A stretch of DNA of 64,000 nt from NCBI GenBank assembly GCA_907163375.1, contig CAJQUW010010395.1, positions 53,670-117,669 of the forward strand. The letters run 5' to 3'. Positions 56,825 through 64,000 of this stretch are shown here, one piece after another. This DNA comes from Prostheceraeus crozeri (Eukaryota; Platyhelminthes; Polycladida; Euryleptidae). The stretch's first letter is position 1, and every line of letters begins with the position of its first letter. The position numbers and the translations under genes are program-made. The notes under the pieces were generated by a model that was not told the origin of the DNA, did no database searches, and saw only the letters and a list, made by a program, of their open reading frames with translations.

Positions 56825-58320
56825 GGTTTTCGATTGTAAACATCTGAATGAATTCTTTGACGATACTCGTATGCATAAAGTTCTTATTTCATTTAATCAC
56901 ATATTAAAATATGAATTAGCATGCTGATACTTACATGTTGCGACGAAAGTAATCGACACAAGAACATGAGAAGCATTGAACTCGAAACACTAAGTTGAGA
57001 AACCAAACGACATTGACTATGGAGATAATACATATTGTTCTGCTCTGCTGATTTCTCCCGATTTTCTCTTGATAGATGTATCAATCTCCTTGAAGCTATC
57101 GGATGAAAGGTTGCTTTCGTTCAAGGAATTCTTTACCATGTCGAATGTTGCATAATTTAATCCATGTGTCACTAAATTTGATATTGTGCACGATAAAATA
57201 GGCAATACTGAGACACGTTGGTCTCTGAAGACAGATGAAGGATAGCAGTGGCGTGCGTAAAGTCCACAACATTAGTGCCGGATCACTGCTATATTTGACG
57301 TAGCATCATGTCATCATGTGCGTTGCTCGCTTGTGTGACTGCAAGTGAGAGTCAGCGTCATCGATCCATCTGTAGCTGTCGGCAGGCGAACCCGGACAAA
57401 GACAAATGCTGCCGAAGCATGGAGAGGGATGGAATTAGTCTGCTAAAGCGAGAAGGGCGGGGAGATTGCGCAACGGAACCGGTCTGTGTAAAAGCTTTCA
57501 AAATCACATCACTTGCGCAGATTTCAGATACGAAGTATACTACTGAAAGCAAAATGAATATCTTTTATAATTGGTTACTTAGGTTGTCATCCAAGGTAAT
57601 GAAATCATTCGGAAAGGGAAAGCTTCAGAGTTGATAGAAAAACACGCAAGCACACAAAAAGATGATTTATTTCATTTGAAGACTTAATTGTGAAATGCGA
57701 ATTTCTTTCTTGTGAGATTTAAGTGACAGTTTGCAATGCAAAAACATACTGTCGTTTTTTTTGAGACTACATTTTTTACATCGCATCGAATGCATCCAAA
57801 TGCATAGATGAGAATATATGAGAGATTAGAGCGAACAAGGGGAAAAGGAGAAAAAGGAGAGGGATATGAAGAAGATTAAGTGGAAAATAAAAAAGACACG
57901 GAGTGAAAGAAAAGAGAAAAGGGGGATCGAGAGGAGAGGATCGTGGAACTGGAGGATAGAGATGAAAGAAATTGGGATGGCAACAGCAAGAGTTGGGATG
58001 ACGTCTGAGTTGGGATTTATGAAGATAATAGGAAGAGGAGAATAATTGATGAGAGAATGAGTGAATTTTCCGTCATACAAATTAAACCTATGAATTTTGA
58101 GTTTGGAAAGAGACCAATCGCATTACTAGACATCGAGACATTACCAGACATTTATGAATTTAAGTGGGATAAGATGATAAAATGATGTGCAAATGATATG
58201 GGAATTCCATGTCAGATCCCATCAAATGCCCATGGTCTGATGGTGGGATGACGATCGCCCACGCAATATCCATGAGCAATGATGGGACCTCACTGTTACC
58301 ATGTACGTTTTTCACTGTGA
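56825..58320. other. Interior of the 9.9-kb element, including a polypurine tract
   Basis: No gene supported. Positions 57815-57975 form a strongly purine-biased (A/G) tract on the + strand. Short frames at 57017-57205 (-) and 57308-57634 (+) have no recognisable domain. Confidence 0.5.
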
Positions 58321-58652
58321 GACTTGATATCGATATAGAATCATCGGAAATTAAGCGACAATTCGATATCGGCAAATGAACGACTTATAGACATAATATC
58401 GATATGAGAAGCATCGGAAATAGGGCGACAATTCGATATCGGCAAATGAACGACTTATAGACATGATATCGATATGAGAAGCATCGGAAATAGGGCGACA
58501 ATTCGATATCGGCAAATGAACGACTTATAGACATGATATCGATATGAGAAGCATCGGAAATAGGGCGACAATTCGATATCGGCAAATGAACGACTTATAG
58601 ACATGATATCGATATGAGAAGCATCGGAAATAGGGCGACAATTCGATATCGG
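58321..58652. repeat. Right subterminal tandem array, 70-bp period
   Basis: About 4.7 copies of a unit with GAAGCATCGGAAATAGGGCG, ACAATTCGATATCGGCAAAT and GAACGACTTATAGACATGAT. The three central copies are almost identical. CATCGGAAATAGGGCGACAA matches the left array read in reverse. Confidence 0.85.
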
Positions 58653-59239
58653 TCGATGGACTACAAATCGCTCACTTTTCGATTATGAATTGATCGGAAA
58701 TTGCACGATTTCACGATTGAACGATTTCTCGATGCTGAATCGAGAAAACGCTTTGAATCCGAGCATTTTCCGATCAATTTTTACCACCGGGATAGGCTTC
58801 ACGTCATAAGCTTGCAAAACTGTAGGTCTACCTGCCTTTAGCCTATACGTAGCCTAAATGTACCTTTGATCAAACTCTGCAAACAAACAAGTTTTTATAA
58901 ATTGCTTGAATAATCCATTCCGTACTTCACTCAAAATATACAATCGCTCATGTAAAGATGTAATGCAGAATCAAACGATAGATAGGCCACACGTACAGTA
59001 CCGTAGGCCTATAGTTCCGTATAACTGTGGATAACTGTGCTACTGGTCTTTTTATTGGCGTATTGAATGCATACCTTGCAAGCGGAACTCACAAAAAGTT
59101 TCCTACACATCGGCATATAACGAAAATAATATGCTACATTGTGTTACAAGTAGAACTGTAGGTTGTATCCATGCAGATACGAATCACACAGTGCCAGCTT
59201 CTGCCAGGAAAGATGTTACCCTCAATTCTAACATTTTAG

Positions 59240-59707
59240 GAGTCAATGGATATGTGATTTTCACTTCATTGAATCAAAGTTTTCATCTCGGAAAAACCCA
59301 CAGAAGAAGAATATATCTGGAAGAGTTAGGACGGAATTTGTGCCATCTGGACGACTCCTCGTAAGTCGTGAGTATGTCGATATAGGGTGCGCCTAGTAGC
59401 CTATCGACGTAGCCTATTACAGCCTATCGATATATTATCCTACCGGAATGCTGACATGTTGGCCACCGTTCAGCACGTACTTACATAGGTATGGATGACA
59501 TGAAAACATGTACTTCTATTTTGCAGATCTGCTCTGGCTCCAGCTATAATTCCACCCTCAGCACCTGCTCCTCCACATGCAAAACGTGGCCGCTGCCGAC
59601 TCTGTCATTACACCTGTGACAACAAGCACTCTACCAGGTGCTCAAAATGTCTCAACTTTGTTTGTAGAGATCATCTCCTGTGTGAGAGATGCTTAACCTT
59701 TCAATAA
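59240..59707 (+). pseudogene. piggyBac transposase, C-terminal exons (Cys-rich domain)
   Basis: Exon 59240-59360 (acceptor ACATTTTAG, donor GTAAGT) encodes GVNGYVIFTSLNQSFHLGKT then HRRRIYLEELGRNL, the conserved end of the piggyBac catalytic region. Exon 59527-59707 (acceptor TTTTGCAG) is in frame and encodes a Cys/His-rich domain CRLCHY, CSKCLNFVCRDH, CERCL, as in the C-terminal zinc-binding domain of piggyBac transposases, ending at TAA with an overlapping AATAAA. The splice signals show that the transposon had introns. Confidence 0.8.
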
Positions 59708-59992
59708 AAGTCAGTTGGAGTACAACAGACATTCTTACTGCTTTTTCCTCGCAAGCCTAGCCTACCAGCACATAGTAGGCTTAACAAAAGTACATATTTC
59801 TGTAGGCCCTATAGTGTACATAATGCTTGCTAGGAAATATGGACTTTGCGTTAGGCTCACTAAGCATCCTAGGGCAACATGACCAAAGTTTATCAATGTC
59901 AAAAGATTATAAAATTGGGTTATACGAGTATGGGTCAATGGTGACCCATAATTGACTTAAGTGTAATTTTTTTTTCGACGTTCAAAGGTTAA

Positions 59993-61275
59993 TAAAGAAA
60001 ATGTGGAAATAGGTTGTTTATTTTGCTAGAAAACGTAATAAGTTTACAAATTATATGAAGCCTCTATTCACACCATTTGCAAGCATTTATATTGTCTTAA
60101 CTATATACACTTGACTTATTCCCACATTTTCTATTTTTGAATAGTTGATGCAACGTCACAATGCCAAGTTTTGCCTTACGACTTGTATCGAATGTCTGAA
60201 GTGTTTTCAGTGGAATGCTAGCCGGTCATGATCAAGTCATATATAATCAGCAATACACACGTCATGTACATAAAATAGAGATGCCAATTGTTTTCATTTC
60301 TCGATCCACCTTGCATCAGTATCTTATCAGGAGTTTCAAATGATAGCGTGGTTCAAAAGGTCCAATTGCATATCTCGTGGCAGTTGCTATCTAAAATTTC
60401 CACAATATATCCATTAGAAAGAACGAAGTCTACACAGTGATTTTCTATACAAAATTGATTTTAAGGTACAAATTAAACACACGATGTGTCTTGTAATCGT
60501 CTAGGTTGACGACAAGGGACATTTACAGATGGAAAGTCGAACACGAAGTTAACGAGTCTATTATGACTCCTGATACAAATTGTCCAACGAAATGCGGCTT
60601 ATGCTGAATAATTCAACTATCAACTTCCTGCCTCTCCTCCTCCATTTCCACTTTGTCACTGCTTTCTTCCTTGACGTCTGAAAGGAAAAAATGTCCTATC
60701 ATACACAAAAAATCATGTAATGCATTTTCATGCAGAGAGCAGAGCCACGTGAACACCATATTATAGATGGAAATTTACTCTTCATTGCAGTAAACGACTA
60801 GAAAGACAATACACAAGGAGCGATATTACGTCGTGGACATGCGTTGTCATGACAACGGCACATAAACAATGTGGTTTGCCAGCAACGTACCGCTACGTTG
60901 TCAGCCTATTTGTAATGAGCAGCTGAAATTAACATCAACAATCAGCTACATGTACTGTTCATTCTATTCCTAGAGACTCAAAAGCAATGCCGTATATCAA
61001 TGGAAATTTCAAATTATTGCAATAATGTATGAAAATCATCAGCATGTTCTCAAAGTTGTAAAAAAAGAAATAAAACTATTTTGAAAAATAAAAACGATGC
61101 TATACAAGATACGTAACAAAATGACATTTCAAAATTCGGGCATGATTCTGGTATATTTCCCGAAAATTTCAAAATTCGTACATATATCCGAAATTCGTGT
61201 ATATGCGGCCACCCTGTTTTATTACCTTGACAAAGTACAATATAGCTTCTTTGAAAGAGGCCCTGACTTGTCATT
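59993..61275. other. No recognisable feature
   Basis: 1.3 kb right of the piggyBac element; no gene or repeat recognised. Confidence 0.5.
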
Positions 61276-61520
61276 TTCAGTTTTGTGGTTGGAAAGAGCC
61301 AGGAGTATTTTAAGATGTTATTATTATTGATCTTATTCTTATATATATGTACAAAATTTTTCGACTGCTATCAGGCAATCATCTTCAGATAATCATTTTC
61401 ATCTTACCTGAAGATGATTGCCGGATAGCAGTCGAAAAATTTTTACATATATGTAAGAATAAGATCAATAATAATATCATCTTAAAAACACTCCTGGCTC
61501 TTTCCAACCACAAAACTGAA
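61276..61520. repeat. Foldback element with retroelement-tail hairpin
   Basis: TTCAGTTTTGTGGTTGGAAA at left and its complement at right border a 245-bp palindrome with ~115-bp arms. Each arm contains CTGAAGATGATTGCC and GATAGCAGTCGAAAAATT, similar to the hammerhead-like hairpin at Penelope-like tails. It may be two such tails joined head-to-head. The open frame 61347-61688 crosses it and is not a gene. Confidence 0.7.
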
Positions 61521-62239
61521 TATGTCTTCTATTACTGGTTTCTCCGTCAAATTTGTCATAAATCTCACTTTCCTGTCAAATTCGCCAAAATGTTGTTTTA
61601 TCTGAACACAGTTAAATTACTCTATTTACCGAGTAAAACGTCCTTTCCGGGTCATTTTTGCATGAAAAATTCGATGTTGTCTGGTTGAAATGTCAAATGG
61701 GTCTATCTTACAAGACTACAAGGATCGAGCATCTTTTCATCAGTCAAAAATTGCGTGGAATTCCTCATTGTAAGCTTATAAAACGCAGGATACCAGCAAC
61801 CAGGCAACTTGAGATTTCTCCACTTCCCGTCAACGTGGAATTCTTGATTTTTGATACGGCCCAGAGGATCGCTGCTCATCTTTTCCGGTTGAGATTCTTG
61901 TAGGGAAAGGCGGAGTATTATCGGCATGTAGGCTACAGACGAATCCATCCAGCAAATATCGCTTATTCGCTCAATATGTATGGTACCCATCTTTCAAGAC
62001 TACATACGGTCACGAGGCACTTTACTGCATCGATTCGGCATGATGCGGATCGATAGATGCTCAGGTGGACATGTTTGAAAATTTTCAAAATTCTGTTATT
62101 TTTGTGATATGCCTAATACTGAGTGATATCTTAGAATCTGTTTCTGATGTTGGTTATGGTGTATCTGCAGCTGTCCACAAAGCAAAAAAAATCTTGAATT
62201 CCTGATATTTCCGATTGTAGAGCTTGAAATGTTTTTCTT
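61521..62239. other. No recognisable feature
   Basis: About 0.7 kb; overlapping open frames at 61658-61990 on both strands have no motif. Confidence 0.45.
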
Positions 62240-63045
62240 TGTGGCACCGGGGTATTATGGGCACTTTTGACCGAGGTACAATGGGCATGCCCATTATACT
62301 CGTGTGGTTGGTCGATTTCAATGACTCATAAGAAGAAATATTTTGAAGTTTGCAAGCCACAATTTCTGCTAGCACGTAATTCTAATCGGAAATCCGTCAA
62401 CATTTTGGTTAATTCTGTGGGTTAACTTATCGAGCTATTTTTTAGAGTTAGGAGCGCCTATGATGAATTGAAGTATTTTCGAAACCGGGGATTTCCCAGA
62501 TCTTTGTCTGGAAGCTAATTAACACTTAAGCGAACTTAAATAGTCTTCATTATTTTTAGTGCTAATGATCGCGAATGGAATCTACAAAAGCTACCAAGAC
62601 AAGATTCACTATGAATAAGAATGGTGAATCGGCTTTTCCCATAGCTGATATCACTCGAGTCCTCAAAGAATTTACTCAGACCGCCAACCGGAGGATTGTA
62701 TTCGAATTTTGTGGTACGGTCGACGTGAGGGAAACATAAAGCTGAACTACATGTAATAGCCATCAAATTTCATTTGTGTAGTTTTCTATCTAATTAATAA
62801 ATTTCCCTGTAATTGCTGCATATATCCAGAATCAATGCGAACATTGAAAGATTTTGCTTCTGACTTCTCAATTATGACCAATAAATTAACTCAAACACAC
62901 CACACATCATCATTAACTTATCACATTAAACGATACTTCAAGAAATTGAGAATACCTAATAATGCAACGAACAGCATTGTGAAATTTTCTATTTTACTTT
63001 AAATGCCCATAATATCCCGGTGGAGTGCCCATAATACCCCATGGA
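62240..63045. repeat. Pair of short inverted repeats, possible MITE
   Basis: GGGGTATTATGGGCAC near 62246 and GTGCCCATAATACCCC near 63027 are exact inverted repeats about 800 bp apart, with extra partial copies (CAATGGGCATGCCCATTATA; GCCCATAATATCCCGG) just inside each. No coding content. No target duplication found. Confidence 0.4.
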
Positions 63046-64000
63046 TTTTTTCGATGGAAAAATGACATATTTTCGTATTTTTTTATGTGGACGAGCAAAA
63101 GATATTTTGCCACCTACTCACTACAACATATCGTCTATTGATTAATTTATCTCTAATATAAACATAGTAGCAATAGCAATGAATCATTTTGGCAGCCTCA
63201 ATGGGTCGTAACACAAAACATGGAATAATACCCTGGCTTCCACTACGCGATTTTGGGATTTTATCACCTTAGAAAAGACATGAGGGTAACTGGAGGCAGC
63301 TAGGGCAATCTCTCCCTGTCAATTCTCATCAAAATCGACAACGATAGGATTCTATTAAAATTTCTGGTTGCTTTTTCCTAGATTTGCCGTTTCTATAATG
63401 AGCAATTGTTTCAATCAGTGCTCTTGCCACATTCTTACTGATTGTTGCATGACAAACAGAAATTCAACTGTGTAGTGCTTTGTAACATCGCCATATCCAT
63501 TATATTATTACAGGGTTGGCATATTTAAAAGCCCATATAAATTTCAAATAGGAATTTTGGTTAGTTTTTTTAAACACGTGGCTGGATTTATTAAAATAGT
63601 ACATGTATATTGTATCTTCTATATAAGGCCATGATTTTTAAATGCAAGCTGTATATCATCAGCTCGAAACTTCAACATGAACGACCGTCTACTTATACTT
63701 CTATCCTAATTACAGTTCTAAAGGAGCGGCTGCACAGCATTCATAGCAAAATTATATAGTTATTCTACATTGGTGCTTCTGGGTGCTTTAATCAGTCTGT
63801 TATATCAAGTAATATTCATGATCGTAAGAGTTTCCATACCTTTCCAATAATTCTTGTAATAGCCACACTTTTTGTTATGAACATTTTTGGATCATTGATT
63901 TTAGTATGACGAAATCATGCTCGTGATATTATAAGCTCAGCTGTATCACTTAATTGTTTTCATTGGAATAAATACTAAACTAGATAATATACTGATGTTT
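63046..64000. other. No recognisable feature
   Basis: AT-rich right edge of the window; nothing recognised. Confidence 0.5.

Larger units (their letters stand above)
48882..58797. mobile_element. 9.9-kb DNA transposon with 22-bp terminal inverted repeats and subterminal arrays, nested in piggyBac
   Basis: GCCTATCCCGGTGGTAAAA at the left (from 48882) and its complement at the right (to 58797) are perfect inverted repeats of 22 bp. Tandem arrays lie ~130 bp inside each end: 66-bp units at left, 70-bp units at right. They share the core ATCGGAAATAGRGCGACAA in opposite orientation. A TA dinucleotide next to TCCCGG could be a target duplication. No transposase was recognised; the interior holds an RT fragment with a Penelope-like insertion, two candidate exons and a foldback. 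The superfamily is undetermined. It may be autonomous with an unrecognised spliced transposase. Confidence 0.75.
47100..59992 (+). mobile_element. piggyBac transposon, split by a 9.9-kb nested insertion
   Basis: TTAA at 47100-47103 and 59989-59992 flank inverted ends CCTTTGAACGT and ACGTTCAAAGG. Just inside both ends lies GGGTCAATGGTGACCC, a shared subterminal palindrome. TTAA target sites and short CC-starting terminal repeats are diagnostic of piggyBac. Removing the nested element leaves about 3 kb, a normal size. The transposase is spread over a 5' exon and two 3' exons and is inactive. Confidence 0.9.

Overview
The window is nuclear DNA of an animal, most likely a marine invertebrate. It is AT-rich, coding sequence is rare, exons have GT/AG borders, and the transposable elements are typical metazoan ones (Penelope-like, piggyBac, hAT, LINE fragments, tRNA-derived SINEs). 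The host gene is a tyrosyl-tRNA synthetase carrying an EMAPII-type C-terminal domain, a fusion known from animals. I cannot name the species.

The one clear host gene is cytoplasmic tyrosyl-tRNA synthetase on the + strand: nine coding exons, 15028-43806. All eight splice junctions keep frame and give 897 residues, against 528 in human. The extra length is a second, tandem TyrRS core. The N-terminal copy keeps the catalytic motifs (HIGH-like PHVAY, KMSSS) but has an eroded anticodon-binding region. The C-terminal copy has lost the catalytic motifs (KMSSS is KMRPV, the tyrosine-pocket YWGTATTG is VWSVRTAG) but keeps the anticodon-binding region, the KKKLKK helix and the EMAPII domain. Because TyrRS binds one tRNA across two subunits, this looks like a covalent asymmetric pseudo-dimer with one catalytic half and one tRNA-reading half. 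That is the arrangement described for kinetoplastid double-length TyrRS. I consider it the main discovery candidate.

Layout: 1-15 kb is repeat-rich flank (LINE remnants at 1-540, 6960-8460 and 12.87-13.33 kb; a hAT element with perfect 8-bp target duplication at 1.84-2.62 kb; a 750-bp foldback at 4.4-5.1 kb). 15-43.8 kb is the TyrRS gene; its introns hold SINEs, MITEs, a complete Penelope-like element with an intact 813-aa ORF (31374-34851, 12-bp target duplication) and some unidentified exon-like segments. 43.8-47.1 kb holds palindromic MITEs and a CACTA-like element.

47.1-60 kb is a nested transposon complex. A decayed intron-containing piggyBac (47104-59988, TTAA on both sides) contains a 9.9-kb element with 22-bp terminal inverted repeats and subterminal tandem arrays. 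That contains an old RT fragment, which in turn appears split by a young Penelope-like insertion with 241-bp identical inverted ends and a 15-bp target duplication. 60-64 kb has two inverted-repeat elements and nothing else I recognise.

Exon borders and frames were worked out by hand from the sequence. Family names rest on motif recognition, not on database searches.
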